A DNA stretch of 64,000 nt from an uncultured Alphaproteobacteria bacterium (GTDB taxonomy: Bacteria; Pseudomonadota; Alphaproteobacteria; Micavibrionales; Micavibrionaceae). Position numbers and translations under genes: made by a program. The notes beneath the pieces were generated by a model. It was given only the letters and a program-made list of their open reading frames with translations. It had not been told where the DNA came from and did not search any database. Of this stretch, positions 44,944-55,200 are shown one piece after another (the first letter of the stretch is position 1; every line of letters begins with the position of its first letter). Location: contig CAMLMC010000003.1 of the NCBI GenBank assembly GCA_946481075.1, forward strand, positions 1-64,000. The letters run 5' to 3'.

Positions 44944-45976
44944 ATATATGACTACCGCGCTCCGCGATGACGGTGTGCGGGTCAGTGTGGATGAAGCCCT
45001 TCAGGACGCGGATGGCAAGCACCGTTATTATTGCGCGGATTGCAAAAACATCCATCACCGTGATGTCGAGCTTATCCCCGTCAAAGCGCATGAGCATTCC
45101 TACACGCGTGAAAAGATGGACATGAACAGGGCACAGCCTGTCGTCACATCACGTGGCGATGTGGTAGAGCGCACTAAAATGGTGTGGCAACCATCGCATT
45201 TCAAACGTGCGGGCGGCGCGGAAAAACATGCCTGCGATCACGATGTTGCGTATTCGGCCTTCCGTTCGGCGGTTTTATATTTTAACGGGCATGAAATAGA
45301 CCGCAAAACCCGCGCCAATTTAATACCCGTGATGCCGCCGCGGCATGGGGCCTTTGAAGTGAATGGCGCAAACGGTGTGCAATTCCGCCAGAAAGGCATG
45401 AAACGAAACGGGGTCCGCGATGCGCTGGAATTCGGGCGGCTTTTGAATGTGTTCGAAGATCATGCAGGGCTTCAACATTACCAATATTTCAAAGACCATA
45501 AAAACGAAACCAGACGTTTTGCCGAATTCCATTTCGAAGATGGTCGCGCCTTGTTTGATTATCTGGATCGGCACGATGCGGTAGGGCGCGCCAATTCCAT
45601 TCTTTGTTCCTATGTGATGAACCCGAATACCAGCTATCAGGCGAGGGAAAAAGTGCCGGAGAAGAACGGATTCATTGACCGCGATGTTTCACATCTGCCC
45701 GATGGCCGCAAACTCAATGTCTTCGCCCGCGGCAGCAATCACCAATCAATACAGGCTTTATCGAACGCCGCCTATGAGCACGGGGTTTTCAACAAATCGC
45801 TGGTGCATATATTCGGCGAATGCTGGATTGAAGACACGTATCTTGATGCGCCCGCGCATCATGTCGAAATTGAAATTTACGATCCGCGGCAAGTGACGCC
45901 GTGGAACAGAAAGGGCGGGTTTGTCCCGCCCTATAATCCGTGCTACGGCAACAACGATCTTGTTCTGCCGCTATAG
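44927..45976 (+). CDS. Unrecognised 349-aa protein with N-terminal CxxC-HH motif
   Basis: I do not recognise this protein as a whole. Near residue 35 [13 protein letters not shown] looks like a small metal-binding knuckle, and faintly recalls the zinc ribbon at the start of CoiA-like proteins; this is weak. The rest is polar, rich in His and Asn, with [19 protein letters not shown] and [20 protein letters not shown] as candidate metal sites. No signal peptide or membrane segment is seen. It overlaps the previous gene by 17 bases and the converging hslU stop by six. Confidence 0.68.
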   Translation: MSGQYEYMTTALRDDGVRVSVDEALQDADGKHRYYCADCKNIHHRDVELIPVKAHEHSYTREKMDMNRAQPVVTSRGDVVERTKMVWQPSHFKRAGGAEKHACDHDVAYSAFRSAVLYFNGHEIDRKTRANLIPVMPPRHGAFEVNGANGVQFRQKGMKRNGVRDALEFGRLLNVFEDHAGLQHYQYFKDHKNETRRFAEFHFEDGRALFDYLDRHDAVGRANSILCSYVMNPNTSYQAREKVPEKNGFIDRDVSHLPDGRKLNVFARGSNHQSIQALSNAAYEHGVFNKSLVHIFGECWIEDTYLDAPAHHVEIEIYDPRQVTPWNRKGGFVPPYNPCYGNNDLVLPL

Positions 45977-47305
45977 AATAAACTTGCTGAGATCTGCGTT
46001 CTTGGCGAGTTCGGAGACGTTCTTCAGAACATAGTCCGCCGTGATCTCAACGGTTTCACCGTTGCGATCCGAGGCTGTGTAGGAAATATCGTCGAGCAAT
46101 TTTTCCATGACGGTGAGAAGGCGGCGCGCACCGATGTTTTCGACGCTCTCATTGACCTCGAACGCAAGGCGCGCGATTTCATCAATCGCGTCATCGGTGA
46201 AATTCAGGGTCACGCCTTCGGTTGCGATCAGGGCCTTATATTGTTTGATCAGGCAGGCATCGGTCTCGGTCAGGATGCGTTTGAAGTCTTCCTGCGTCAG
46301 GGCGCGGAGTTCCACGCGTATCGGCAGGCGCCCCTGTAATTCGGCCAGAAGGTCGGACGGTTTGGCGTAATGGAACGCGCCGGAGGCGATAAACAGGATA
46401 TGGTCCGTTTTGACCGTGCCGTATTTCGTGGCGACTGTTGTGCCCTCAATCAGCGGCAGCAAATCACGTTGCACACCTTCGCGGGAGACATCGCCGCCGC
46501 GCACATCCTGCCGCGCCGCAATTTTGTCGACCTCGTCAATAAAGACAATTCCGTTTTGCTGCACGAGGTCTAGCGCGGCCTGCGTGAGTTTGTCATCATC
46601 CAAAAGTTTGTCCGATTCTTCGGCCATCAAGACTTCATAGGATTCTTCCACGCTCATTTTTCGGCGCTTTGTCTTGGCAAAGCCCTTACCGAGGATATCG
46701 CCGAGATTGACCATGCTCATCGATGCGCCGGGCATACCGGGAATATCCATGAAGCCACCCATCGGGTTCGAATTGTCGGCAACGTCGAGTTCGACTTCCT
46801 TGTCCGCCATTTCGCCGCGCCGGAGTTTTTCACGGAAAGAGGCCTTGGTTGTCTCGCTTGCGCCTTCACCGACCAGCGCATTTAAAATGCGTTCTTCGGC
46901 ATAGATTTCCGCCTGTGCCTGCACGCTTTTACGCATTTTTTCGCGCACCATGTGAAGACCGGCCTCGACCAGGTCACGGATGATGGATTCAACATCTTTG
47001 CCGACATAGCCGACTTCTGTGAATTTTGTGGCTTCCACCTTCACGAACGGGGCCTGCGCCAGTTTCGCAAGGCGGCGTGCGATTTCGGTTTTGCCAACCC
47101 CTGTCGGACCGATCATCAGGATGTTTTTCGGATAGACCTCTTCCTGCATGTCAGCATCGAGCTGCTGTCGTCTCCAGCGGTTGCGCAAGGCGATGGAGAC
47201 GGCGCGCTTAGCATCTTTTTGGCCGATGATATGTCGGTCCAGCTCGGAGACAATCTCGCGCGGCGAGAAAGAGGGGATATCGGGGGAGAATTTATGATCT
47301 TTCAT
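45971..47305 (-). CDS. hslU: HslUV protease ATPase subunit HslU
   Basis: AAA+ unfoldase that feeds substrates into the HslV peptidase. The 444-residue protein has the Walker A motif [15 protein letters not shown], Walker [13 protein letters not shown] and an I-domain with [33 protein letters not shown] is the sensor 2 region, and it ends in the C-terminal tail DLSKFIL that docks into HslV. Unlike the usual hslVU operon, three unknown genes and a hairpin terminator separate it from hslV. Its start codon is only six bases from that terminator, with no good ribosome site. Confidence 0.97.
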   Translation of the reverse strand: MKDHKFSPDIPSFSPREIVSELDRHIIGQKDAKRAVSIALRNRWRRQQLDADMQEEVYPKNILMIGPTGVGKTEIARRLAKLAQAPFVKVEATKFTEVGYVGKDVESIIRDLVEAGLHMVREKMRKSVQAQAEIYAEERILNALVGEGASETTKASFREKLRRGEMADKEVELDVADNSNPMGGFMDIPGMPGASMSMVNLGDILGKGFAKTKRRKMSVEESYEVLMAEESDKLLDDDKLTQAALDLVQQNGIVFIDEVDKIAARQDVRGGDVSREGVQRDLLPLIEGTTVATKYGTVKTDHILFIASGAFHYAKPSDLLAELQGRLPIRVELRALTQEDFKRILTETDACLIKQYKALIATEGVTLNFTDDAIDEIARLAFEVNESVENIGARRLLTVMEKLLDDISYTASDRNGETVEITADYVLKNVSELAKNADLSKFIL

Positions 47306-47310
47306 AGCGT

Positions 47311-47344
47311 ATAAATAAAAACAGCCTTCGTGGTTGAAGGCTGT
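47311..47344 (-). terminator. Intrinsic terminator immediately upstream of hslU
   Basis: On the reverse strand ACAGCCTTC, loop, GAAGGCTGT is followed by TTTTTATTTAT. The nine-base stem is perfect (47321-47329 with 47336-47344). It ends the unit of the three unknown genes. Confidence 0.85.
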
Positions 47345-47368
47345 AATTTAGACGTATTGGGCAAATCT

Positions 47369-47935
47369 TCAAGGGCTAACGGTGGCCATAAAGCCAATGT
47401 TTCTCTTGGCTTCCTTCGCATATTGCTGCTGTGCCTGCCGCGCGGAATCCACGCATGGAAACGGGACAGTTTCATAGGGTATGGTGCCGTTCTTTTCCGC
47501 AGAAAAACGCAGGCGCAGGGTATCTTTACGGCCTGTCTGCGTATTGAAGATCATTTTGGCCTCCAGCAAAAGACGTTCGCTATCAACAGGCTTTGCGGTC
47601 TGAATGGGCGCGGATTCGACAGCGGCAGCGGCCGGGGCGTTACGCTGTTCGGCGGGCATCAGGTCAGCCGGCGAAATTTTTTCACCGCCGCACAGCGCGG
47701 CATTCCATCGCCTCGCCATGGCTTCGTCGCCACATTCAAATAAGACTTCGCTTGCTTCGTAAAGCAATCCGCGTTTCTTCTTCGAAGCGTTTTCAACACG
47801 ATCGGAAAATTCAATACGCAAGGCGGAACCTTCAATTGTAATGTCCGTCATTGTGAAAGGCTTTGTTTCCTGAAGCCGTTGCATTTCCGTTGCATCACAG
47901 ATTTCGCGCAGGCTCAGCGCTTGTTTTACCGTCAT
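47369..47935 (-). CDS. Unrecognised 188-aa protein between hslV and hslU
   Basis: I do not recognise this protein. The 188 residues show an N-terminal beta-rich region (FTMTDITIEGSALRIEFSDR), a Cys-containing middle with LFECGDEAMARRWNAALCGG, an Ala/Pro-rich linker and a C-terminal region with LLLEAKMIFNTQTGRKDTL. No signal peptide or membrane helix. It is the third of three minus-strand genes after hslV and is followed by a terminator. Confidence 0.65.
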   Translation of the reverse strand: MTVKQALSLREICDATEMQRLQETKPFTMTDITIEGSALRIEFSDRVENASKKKRGLLYEASEVLFECGDEAMARRWNAALCGGEKISPADLMPAEQRNAPAAAAVESAPIQTAKPVDSERLLLEAKMIFNTQTGRKDTLRLRFSAEKNGTIPYETVPFPCVDSARQAQQQYAKEAKRNIGFMATVSP

Positions 47936-47984
47936 CTCTATTACCTATATTTATGCGGGGGTCTTTTGCCCCCTTTATATTCGC

Positions 47985-48191
47985 TTAGAATCCCAGACGC
48001 GGGGATTCAGATTCCATTGTGCTTTTTGCTGCATGATCTGCATCCGGTACGGATATTTTAGGCCGCACCTGTTGCTTGCCCATTTCGTCTTGCGATTTGG
48101 CGACACCGAGTATTTCGGTGAAATACGTCGTCACTTTGCGCATGAATTCATGATCCTGCGCCCGTTCTTCGGGTGTGCGATTATCTATCAT
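47985..48191 (-). CDS. Unrecognised 68-aa protein
   Basis: A 68-residue charged protein (MIDNRTPEERAQDHEFMRK, then VTTYFTEILGVAKSQDEMG). No motif is recognised. Its ATG overlaps the previous stop as TAATG, so it is translationally coupled to the gene before it. This supports a real gene despite the small size. Confidence 0.6.
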   Translation of the reverse strand: MIDNRTPEERAQDHEFMRKVTTYFTEILGVAKSQDEMGKQQVRPKISVPDADHAAKSTMESESPRLGF

Positions 48192-48448
48192 TACAGATCC
48201 ACGCCGTAATGACGGGAACGGTCAAAGAAAGTTACCGCGCCTTTATTGATAGCCTGTTGTGCCAATGTCGCTTCGGCATTTGTGTCAAAAGGCATGATTT
48301 TCTTCGGGATCTTGTCGAAGACCGTGGACGGCTTCAGGCTGATTTCGAGGTTGGGTCCGTTCGCAATGGCCGTCTGGAACGTGTCCTTGGTAATTTGTTC
48401 GCTATTGATAAAGCCCGATACCTTCGCAGCCACAACACATAGTTTCAT
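48191..48448 (-). CDS. Unrecognised 85-aa protein
   Basis: An 85-residue protein, MKLCVVAAKVSGFINSEQIT onward, with strand-helix alternation and no motif I know. Reverse-strand AAGGGTGTG precedes the ATG as a possible ribosome site. It is coupled to the next small gene through TAATG. It lies 115 bases downstream of hslV. Confidence 0.62.
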   Translation of the reverse strand: MKLCVVAAKVSGFINSEQITKDTFQTAIANGPNLEISLKPSTVFDKIPKKIMPFDTNAEATLAQQAINKGAVTFFDRSRHYGVDL

Positions 48449-48562
48449 TTTTTCACACCCTTGTTTCTTATTTCTGCAAGTTTTGTGAAAATGCCTTAAA
48501 TTATTGAAAAAGAGAATCGCAAAGAACGCATGGGCCCCTGCGCCAAGCGAATGGTTAATTGG

Positions 48563-49129
48563 TTAAAGCGTTTCGACCACGATATTGTGATTGGTATAGA
48601 CGCAGATGTCGGCGGCAACCTTCATGGCTTTGCGGGCGATTTCCTCCGCCGAAAGATCGTCGCGGTCGATCAGCGCCCGCGCGGCGGCAAGCGCATAATT
48701 TCCGCCCGACCCGATGCCGATAATCCCGTCTTCTGGTTCCACCACATCTCCGTTACCGGTCAGGATCAGGGACGTATCCTTGTCGCACACGGCCATCAGG
48801 GCCTCTAACTTGCGCAAATATTTATCGGTGCGCCAGTCTTTGGCGAGTTCGACACAGGCGCGGGTAAGCTGTCCCGGATGCGCTTCCAGCTTGGCTTCCA
48901 GCCGCTCGAAAAGGGTAAAGGCGTCGGCGGTCGCTCCTGCGAAACCAGCGACGATCTTGCCGTCCTTGCCCAATCTGCGCACTTTTTTCGCATTCGACTT
49001 CAGGACGGTTTGGCCCATAGACACTTGTCCATCGCCCGCGATGACGACCTCGCCGCCCTTGCGGACCGCCAGAATAGTTGTCGAGTGCCACTCGGATGCA
49101 TCAAAGGGATTGTAGGTGATATTTTTCAT
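48563..49129 (-). CDS. hslV: HslUV protease peptidase subunit HslV
   Basis: Threonine peptidase that forms a two-ring dodecamer and degrades proteins fed by HslU. The 188-residue protein has a 16-residue leader before the catalytic Thr ([20 protein letters not shown]), as in other alphaproteobacteria. [20 protein letters not shown] and [12 protein letters not shown] are also conserved, and it ends in the ICVYTNHNI segment. hslU is not adjacent but 1.3 kb further along in the same direction. Confidence 0.97.
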   Translation of the reverse strand: MKNITYNPFDASEWHSTTILAVRKGGEVVIAGDGQVSMGQTVLKSNAKKVRRLGKDGKIVAGFAGATADAFTLFERLEAKLEAHPGQLTRACVELAKDWRTDKYLRKLEALMAVCDKDTSLILTGNGDVVEPEDGIIGIGSGGNYALAAARALIDRDDLSAEEIARKAMKVAADICVYTNHNIVVETL

Positions 49130-49273
49130 GTCCTATGACATGGACCGTGCGGCGGGTTTCGTCAAGGGCCCGCGCCGTCCGGGACGGGCAGGGCCGAATT
49201 TCATTGAAATTTCCGGATAATCGTGTAGGCTCAAAGGTAATAAAAATAAAGAATATTTACAGGGAGCATAGGA

Positions 49274-49747
49274 ATGAGAACACGAGGCCTTTTGACAGGC
49301 GCGGCGCAGTTTGCCGGACATTTGATCAGGCATCCGGTAAAAACGACCCTCAACACAATCGAAGGTATCAAAACGGGGCCGGATTTCCCCGATAATAAAA
49401 TTATTACAGGTCTGGCAGGCGCGGGCGGCCTGGCGGCGGCCTTTGTCGGCGCCATCAACCGCGATCCCTTGCTGACCGGCATAGGGCTGACCTTTGCCTC
49501 TGTCGCAGGAGGAATCTATGAGCAATCAGGAGCCCGCATTCGCGCCGAAACACACGCCGCCCGGGCGGCGGAAGAGGTGCTTAGCGAAAAGCCTGCCCCC
49601 GCAGCAGAGAATCCGGCGTCCGAAACCGCCAAAGCGCAAGAGGCAGAACCGGAGCCCGCAAAGATGGAGGACCTGATCACGCCTGCAGCAAAGCCTGTCT
49701 TTAAGCCGAACCTGCCCCGTCCGAAGGGAGCAGAGGGCGGCCCATAA
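49274..49747 (+). CDS. Unrecognised 157-aa protein with hydrophobic Gly/Ala segments
   Basis: The ATG follows CAGGGAGCATAGGA, a good ribosome site. Residues about 44-60 (ITGLAGAGGLAAAFVGAI) and 67-82 (LTGIGLTFASVAGGIYE) are Gly/Ala-rich hydrophobic segments, likely membrane-associated. The last 70 residues are Ala/Pro/Glu-rich and low in complexity. No family is recognised. The 123 bp after it hold a GGAAC/GTTCC hairpin (49799-49826). Confidence 0.68.
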   Translation: MRTRGLLTGAAQFAGHLIRHPVKTTLNTIEGIKTGPDFPDNKIITGLAGAGGLAAAFVGAINRDPLLTGIGLTFASVAGGIYEQSGARIRAETHAARAAEEVLSEKPAPAAENPASETAKAQEAEPEPAKMEDLITPAAKPVFKPNLPRPKGAEGGP

Positions 49748-49870
49748 CCAGAGGGACCACAAATCTGTTCGCTTCTCGATTTTTCCGGCCAATAGGGCGG
49801 AACGGCTTGCGGTTGTCCGCTGTTCCTAATAGATTGTAAGCACTGAACATTCATATTTAGGAACAACAAG

Positions 49871-50854
49871 ATGATGGAATTTTTGACGCAGCCTTTTCTG
49901 GGCGAGGCCGTATGGATCTGGCTGGCGCTGGCTACGTTCGTGACGACTGTTTTGTATCTGGACCTCGCGGTCTTCAATAAACACGATCACGTCATCGAAA
50001 TGAAGGAGTCGCTGAAACTGGCCGCGGTTTACATGTCGTTCGGCCTGTTGTTCGGACTTTGGGTCTGGTATCGCAACGGCCATACCGATGCCATGGACTA
50101 TTATACCGTCTATATCCTCGAACAGACGCTATCCCTCGACAATCTGTTTGTCATGTCTATCATCTTCTCAAGCTTTTCCATTCCCAGGGAATATCAGCAC
50201 CGTCTTCTGGTTTACGGGATCATCGGCGTTGTCGTGTTGCGCGGCGCAACGATTGCCGCCGGCGCGGCGTTGGTCCAACAATATGACTGGGTTCTTTTGA
50301 TCTTTGCAGGGATCCTGTTCCTTACCGGTATTAAGCTGTTCAAGGAATCCGGCGAGGAAGTGCGAGAGGATTATTCGCAAAAACCGATCGCAAAATTTCT
50401 GGCCAAACATTTGCGCGTGACGCATGAAATCGACGGGCATAAATTCTTTATCAAAACAAAAGATGTGGCTGGCAAGATAGGCTGGCATGCAACGCCTTTG
50501 TTTCTTGCGCTTTGCGTGATTGAATTTACGGACTTGCTGTTTGCGTTCGATTCCGTTCCGGCGGCGCTTGCGATTACAACCGATCCGTATATCGTCTTTA
50601 CAGCGAACATCTTCGCGATCCTTGGCCTGCGCGCCATATTCTTTGCGATGGAACATATTATCCACCGTTTCGTGTATTTGAAGTACAGCCTTGCGATCCT
50701 TCTGATGTTCATTGCAGGCAAGGTATTCTATACGCAGCTGATGGGTGAGCATATTCCGGCGGCGCTGTCGCTCGGTTTGACGGTTGCCATACTGGCGGCG
50801 GGGATTATCGTTTCCCTGATGCGCACCAAGGTCAATGATCCGGTCCAACATTAA
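49871..50854 (+). CDS. TerC family membrane protein (Alx-like)
   Basis: This 327-residue protein has about eight or nine hydrophobic helices and the TerC signatures [19 protein letters not shown] and [21 protein letters not shown], each with acidic residues that bind metal in this family. Members export manganese or confer tellurite or pH-related tolerance; which applies here is unknown. The leader contains a hairpin, but I do not see a convincing manganese-riboswitch pattern. Its stop overlaps the region just before hisB. Confidence 0.93.
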   Translation: MMEFLTQPFLGEAVWIWLALATFVTTVLYLDLAVFNKHDHVIEMKESLKLAAVYMSFGLLFGLWVWYRNGHTDAMDYYTVYILEQTLSLDNLFVMSIIFSSFSIPREYQHRLLVYGIIGVVVLRGATIAAGAALVQQYDWVLLIFAGILFLTGIKLFKESGEEVREDYSQKPIAKFLAKHLRVTHEIDGHKFFIKTKDVAGKIGWHATPLFLALCVIEFTDLLFAFDSVPAALAITTDPYIVFTANIFAILGLRAIFFAMEHIIHRFVYLKYSLAILLMFIAGKVFYTQLMGEHIPAALSLGLTVAILAAGIIVSLMRTKVNDPVQH

Positions 50855-50864
50855 GGCCCGCAGC

Positions 50865-51464
50865 ATGAGCGTAAACCGCACCGCGCAAGTCGAGCGCAAG
50901 ACAAAAGAAACCGATATTTCGGTTTCCGTGAATCTGGATGGGCAGGGCAGCGCCGATAACAAGACCGGTATTGGTTTTTTTGACCATATGCTGGACCAGC
51001 TCGCAAAGCATGGCCTGCTTGACCTGACTGTTCGCTGCAAAGGCGACCTTCATATCGATGCGCACCATTCGGTCGAGGATACGGGGATTGCGCTGGGACA
51101 GGCGATTAAACAGGCACTGGGCGATAAGCGCGGCATACGCCGTTACGGCCATTCCTATGTTGCGATGGATGAGGCGCTGTCCCGTGTTGCGCTCGATTTA
51201 TCCAATCGTCCCTATCTTGTCTGGAAAGTCGATTTTACGATCGACCGTCTGGGTGAGCAGATGGAGACCGAATTGTTCCGCGAATTTTTTCACGCGTTGG
51301 CGCAGACAGGCGGGATTACATTGCATATCGAAAACCTTTACGCCGACAACAACCACCACCGTATCGAGAGCGTATTCAAGGCCTTTGCCAAGGCGATCAA
51401 GATGGCCGTTGAAATCGATCCGCGCGCGGGCGACCAGTTGCCATCAACAAAGGGCGCGTTATAA
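50865..51464 (+). CDS. hisB: Imidazoleglycerol-phosphate dehydratase
   Basis: Dehydrates imidazoleglycerol phosphate in histidine synthesis. The 199-residue protein has the manganese-binding motifs [23 protein letters not shown], and [11 protein letters not shown] at its C-terminal end. It is the stand-alone form, without the phosphatase domain. The ATG at 50865 lies ten bases after terC; the longer frame overlaps terC. In many relatives hisH, hisA and hisF follow, but here the next gene on this strand is unrelated. Confidence 0.96.
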   Translation: MSVNRTAQVERKTKETDISVSVNLDGQGSADNKTGIGFFDHMLDQLAKHGLLDLTVRCKGDLHIDAHHSVEDTGIALGQAIKQALGDKRGIRRYGHSYVAMDEALSRVALDLSNRPYLVWKVDFTIDRLGEQMETELFREFFHALAQTGGITLHIENLYADNNHHRIESVFKAFAKAIKMAVEIDPRAGDQLPSTKGAL

Positions 51465-52106
51465 CGGTGTGCGCCTGTGTCCCGTGTCTGGCACGCGCCA
51501 GCTGGGACCGGGTTTTTTCATGGCGGCAATTTCCGCATCGACTTCTTCTTTCGCTACCATATAGACGGGCATGAAGTCAGGATCAAACGGGACGGATGCG
51601 AAGGTTTCCCTGTTCGATGTTATGGATGCAAGTCTTAGGCTGTGATGCAGATAGCCGTCTTTGTCCGGAAGGTCGGCGAGTCTTGCATAGGCATAATCGG
51701 CATCTTCAAGCCTGCACAATGTGCCATAGGCGGCCAAGGCTTTTATGTGCATGCCAGGGCGCGTAGATGACTCTTCCAAAATTTTCCGCATATTCTCCCG
51801 CTCGACGAAAAGAAAATTGATGCTGGCCGTGTCGACATTCTCGGGATTGTTTTTATAAAACAGTATTTGGTTGGCTTTAAACAGGTTTTTAAATTCGCGA
51901 TAGCCGAGCCTTCTGTGTGTGTTCTTCAGATCTTCGGTATTTTGCATGTTGGCATAGGTTTGAAGATCCGGCAGGCCACCATAGCCACGATCCGAAGGCC
52001 ACTCCTTCACAAGTTGCCGGTAATTTGCAAGGACGCGTGCGCCTATATCGCTATAGACGGGCAGGCCGCGGATTTGTGCAAAGAAAGAGCCGAGCATTGT
52101 TGCCAT
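51459..52106 (-). CDS. Unrecognised 215-aa protein
   Basis: I do not recognise this protein. The 215 residues are soluble and rich in aromatic and charged residues ([20 protein letters not shown], then [19 protein letters not shown]). No signal peptide or membrane helix is evident. It overlaps the converging hisB end by six bases and lies 12 bases downstream of the hisD stop in the same direction, so it may be cotranscribed with hisD. Confidence 0.65.
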   Translation of the reverse strand: MATMLGSFFAQIRGLPVYSDIGARVLANYRQLVKEWPSDRGYGGLPDLQTYANMQNTEDLKNTHRRLGYREFKNLFKANQILFYKNNPENVDTASINFLFVERENMRKILEESSTRPGMHIKALAAYGTLCRLEDADYAYARLADLPDKDGYLHHSLRLASITSNRETFASVPFDPDFMPVYMVAKEEVDAEIAAMKKPGPSWRVPDTGHRRTPL

Positions 52107-52118
52107 ATATATGGAAAA

Positions 52119-53432
52119 CTACCGGTTGTAAATCTTTCTTTTGCGGATGACATCGCCGTGCGCTGGAAAGCCTTCATAATCCGCCATGGCGGTCACGGCG
52201 GGTTTCAGGACGTTGAATCCTTCTGCCGTAACGCGGCCGATCGAAATGCGCTTCAGGTAATCCCAGATAGACGTACAGGAATAAGAATGCGCCATGCCGC
52301 CGGTCGGCAGGACGTGGGTAATACCCATCGCATAGTTGCCGAGCGAGGAGGGGGAATTTTCCCCGATCAGTATTTCCCCTGCATTGACAAGACGCGGCAA
52401 CACATCGTCCGGATTTTCAACCTTCAGCACGATGTGTTCGGGCGCGTACTCATTGGAGAGCGCGATAGAATCTTCAAGGCTGTCTGTCAGAATCACGCCG
52501 CCATAGGATTTCATGCTGGTCTCCAACCAGCCACGCTGTGGCTCTGCGGCGTTGTTAATCGCGTCAACGAGCCCTGTATGGACGGCATCGGCCAGTCTTT
52601 TATCGTGTGTGACCAGCAAGCCGGCGGAATCAGGGCCGTGTTCCGCCTCGTTCAGGACATCCAGAACGGTATTGGCCGGATCGGCGCTGCCATCGCACAG
52701 GATAATCGCTTCGGATGGACCTGCGGGCATGCCGGGGTTGATGATTCCGCCGACCAGTTGTTTGGCGGCGGCCCCCCACGGGGAGCAGGGACCGAGGACT
52801 TTGTGGACTTTAGGCACCGTTTCCGTACCGTACGCCATGGCGGCAATCGCCACCGCGCCGCCGGCCTTATAGATTTCGGTGACGCCGGATACTTCCGCGG
52901 CATAGAGGATGACATCGCTGACCGATCCATCGGGGCGCGGAGGTGTGCAGATAATCACTTTCGGCACTTTGGCGACGACGGCCGGAACCGCGAGCATATA
53001 GACGGCGGACGGGTATAAATTTTTACCGCCCGGCACGTACAGCCCGACCGAGGATATGGGCGTTACACGTTCGCCGCCAAAGACGCCCGGTTCTATTTCA
53101 ACCATCCAGTCCAGCTCGGCACGGCGCATCTGTTCTTCGTTGAATTTGCGAACATTGGCCGCGCAACGGTCGATGGCGGCGGCCAATTTGGGGTCGATTG
53201 TCCGGCGTGCGGCGGCGAATTCGTCTTGCGTTACGCGCAATCCCGTAGACAAGTCGGCTTTGTCGAACCGCCTGGCGTAATCCAGAAGGGCCGCATCACC
53301 GTTAAGGCGTACGTTTTCAAGGATTTCAGAAACGGGGCCGGTTACATCCTCGATATCGGCTTGCGCCCGCTTCAGGATACGTGCCTTTGTTTGCGCATCC
53401 GTTTCCGACCATTTGTAATATCCTACAGTCAT
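52119..53432 (-). CDS. hisD: Histidinol dehydrogenase
   Basis: Catalyses the last two oxidation steps to histidine. From the ATG at 53432, preceded by AGGAGGGG, the product is 437 residues, the family's normal length. A further 265 residues open upstream in the frame are antisense to the GNAT gene and rejected. Family motifs include VGLYVPGGKNLYPSAVYM, NPGMPAGPSEAIIL, NEAEHGPDSAGLL, NEYAPEHIVL with the catalytic Glu-His, and HVLPTGGMAHSYS. It is apart from hisA and hisE, which lie 3 kb further on. Confidence 0.96.
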   Translation of the reverse strand: MTVGYYKWSETDAQTKARILKRAQADIEDVTGPVSEILENVRLNGDAALLDYARRFDKADLSTGLRVTQDEFAAARRTIDPKLAAAIDRCAANVRKFNEEQMRRAELDWMVEIEPGVFGGERVTPISSVGLYVPGGKNLYPSAVYMLAVPAVVAKVPKVIICTPPRPDGSVSDVILYAAEVSGVTEIYKAGGAVAIAAMAYGTETVPKVHKVLGPCSPWGAAAKQLVGGIINPGMPAGPSEAIILCDGSADPANTVLDVLNEAEHGPDSAGLLVTHDKRLADAVHTGLVDAINNAAEPQRGWLETSMKSYGGVILTDSLEDSIALSNEYAPEHIVLKVENPDDVLPRLVNAGEILIGENSPSSLGNYAMGITHVLPTGGMAHSYSCTSIWDYLKRISIGRVTAEGFNVLKPAVTAMADYEGFPAHGDVIRKRKIYNR

Positions 53433-53600
53433 TTCCACCCCTCCTGATTGCACTGCAATAAAAGCGGTTTTATATTTTTCTGTAAAGAAAAATGCGGGCG
53501 GCGGCGTTGCAGCACATTTTTTTCGTTTACTCTTACTCCTTTCTTTAGGATTTTGTGCTTCAATGGAAGTATATTCCCGCCAGCACAAGGATGAATACGG

Positions 53601-54167
53601 ATGAGTGAGCAGAACCTTAAAACGGCCCAACCCAAAGTTGCGGTTGAATGGATTGTTGATCCTCTCACCCACAGCGATCTCAATGATCTGTGCGATGCGA
53701 CCGAAGCGGCGATCGAAGGCGGCGGCGGCTTCGGATGGGTGAACATGCCAGAGCGCGCGACGCTCGAACGGTACTGGCAAGGTGTTATTGCTGCGCCAAC
53801 GCGCTGGTTGTTTGTGGCGCGGCTTGATGGCGTTATATGTGGCACTACGCAACTGATCCTGCCCCCTGGGAACAACGAGGCGCAGGCGCATATGGTGCAG
53901 ATGACAACGAACTTTGTTGCGCCGTGGGCGCGCGGTCACGGCCTTGCCCGCATGCTGCTCCAGACCGTGGAAGACAAGGCGCGGGAAAAAGGCTTTGCCG
54001 TCATCAATCTGGACGTCCGCAGCACAATGGATAAGGCCATCTCGCTTTATGAAAGTCTTGGCTATGTCCGGTTTGGCGAACACCCCTATTCCGTGCGCGC
54101 GCAGGGAAAGACGATCATGTCTTATTACTATTATAAAAACATCAATCCGGGCTTCTTTCAGGGCTGA
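53601..54167 (+). CDS. GNAT family N-acetyltransferase
   Basis: The 188-residue protein has the GNAT fold: a first strand and helix (IVDPLTHSDLNDLCDATEA), ARLDGVICGTTQLIL, the acetyl-CoA loop WARGHGLARMLLQTVEDKAR, and LDVRSTMDKAISLYESLGYV near the end. Substrate unknown. It is divergent from hisD and shares its 168-bp upstream region. Start chosen at the ATG at 53601. Confidence 0.9.
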   Translation: MSEQNLKTAQPKVAVEWIVDPLTHSDLNDLCDATEAAIEGGGGFGWVNMPERATLERYWQGVIAAPTRWLFVARLDGVICGTTQLILPPGNNEAQAHMVQMTTNFVAPWARGHGLARMLLQTVEDKAREKGFAVINLDVRSTMDKAISLYESLGYVRFGEHPYSVRAQGKTIMSYYYYKNINPGFFQG

Positions 54168-54244
54168 TTTTCCGTGATAGGGGGATGACTTGGCATGGGT
54201 GCCAACTATCTTTATACTGCAAGGCAATATAAAGGGAGCGCATC

Positions 54245-55198
54245 ATGGCCGGATTCCGCGGAAAGATTTATGATTCCATTCTGGAGACGATAGGGGCAAC
54301 CCCGCTGGTCAGGTTGCCGCGCTTTTGCGCAGAGTATGGCATCAAGGCCGATATTGTCGCCAAGCTCGAATTCTTCAACCCCCTATCATCCGTTAAAGAC
54401 CGGATCGGCGCGGCCATGGTCGAAGATGCGGAGCGCAGGGGCCTGATAACCCCCGGTAAAACCGTTCTGGTTGAACCGACATCGGGCAATACGGGTATTG
54501 CCCTTGCCTTTGTCGCGGCGGCCAAAGGATACCGCCTGATCCTCACCATGCCGGAAAGCATGTCGATCGAGCGCCGCAAGATGTTGAAACTTCTTGGCGC
54601 GGAACTGATCTTAACCCCCGCCGACAAAGGCATGAAGGGCGCAATTGCAAAAGCGCAGGAATTGTTGTCGGAGGTGAAGGGTGCATACACGCTCGGCCAA
54701 TTTGACAATCCGGCCAATCCCGAAATCCATCGCAACACCACGGCGATGGAAATATGGAATGACACGGACGGCAAGGCCGATATATTGATATCCGGTGTGG
54801 GGACGGGCGGTACACTTACCGGCGTTTCCGATGTCCTAAAGAAAAAGAAGCCGTCTTTCAAAACCATTGCTGTTGAGCCATCGGCCAGCCCGGTTCTTTC
54901 GGGCGGCGCCCCATCCCCGCACAAGATACAAGGGATTGGCGCCGGATTTGTGCCAAGCATTCTGGATGTGGGTTTGATCGATGAAATTATCAAAGTCGAT
55001 AATGACGATGCCTTCAGGATTGCGCGGGAGGTTGCGAAATCGGAAGGCCTGCCCGTCGGCATTTCATCCGGTGCCGCCCTGTGGGCCGCGATGCAAGCCG
55101 GACTTCGTCCAGAAAATGAAAGCAAAATGATTGTCGTGGTTATGGCGTCCTTTGCCGAGCGTTATCTTTCCACGGCGTTGTTCGAAGGGCTTGAATAA
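54245..55198 (+). CDS. cysK: Cysteine synthase A (O-acetylserine sulfhydrylase)
   Basis: PLP enzyme making cysteine from O-acetylserine and sulfide. The 317-residue protein has the PLP lysine in [15 protein letters not shown], the phosphate-binding [16 protein letters not shown], and [16 protein letters not shown]. The ATG follows AAAGGGAGCGCATC. It precedes the serine acetyltransferase gene by two bases, so the two pathway steps are in one operon. Confidence 0.96.
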   Translation: MAGFRGKIYDSILETIGATPLVRLPRFCAEYGIKADIVAKLEFFNPLSSVKDRIGAAMVEDAERRGLITPGKTVLVEPTSGNTGIALAFVAAAKGYRLILTMPESMSIERRKMLKLLGAELILTPADKGMKGAIAKAQELLSEVKGAYTLGQFDNPANPEIHRNTTAMEIWNDTDGKADILISGVGTGGTLTGVSDVLKKKKPSFKTIAVEPSASPVLSGGAPSPHKIQGIGAGFVPSILDVGLIDEIIKVDNDDAFRIAREVAKSEGLPVGISSGAALWAAMQAGLRPENESKMIVVVMASFAERYLSTALFEGLE

Positions 55199-55200
55199 AT

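Noticed and set aside
49748..49870. A manganese (yybP-ykoY) riboswitch before the TerC gene
   Set aside because: A GGAAC/GTTCC hairpin is present, but I cannot find the paired conserved loops of that riboswitch.
53433..54227. N-terminal extension of HisD to 702 residues
   Set aside because: The extension is antisense to the GNAT gene and not HisD-like; a strong ribosome site precedes the ATG at 53432.
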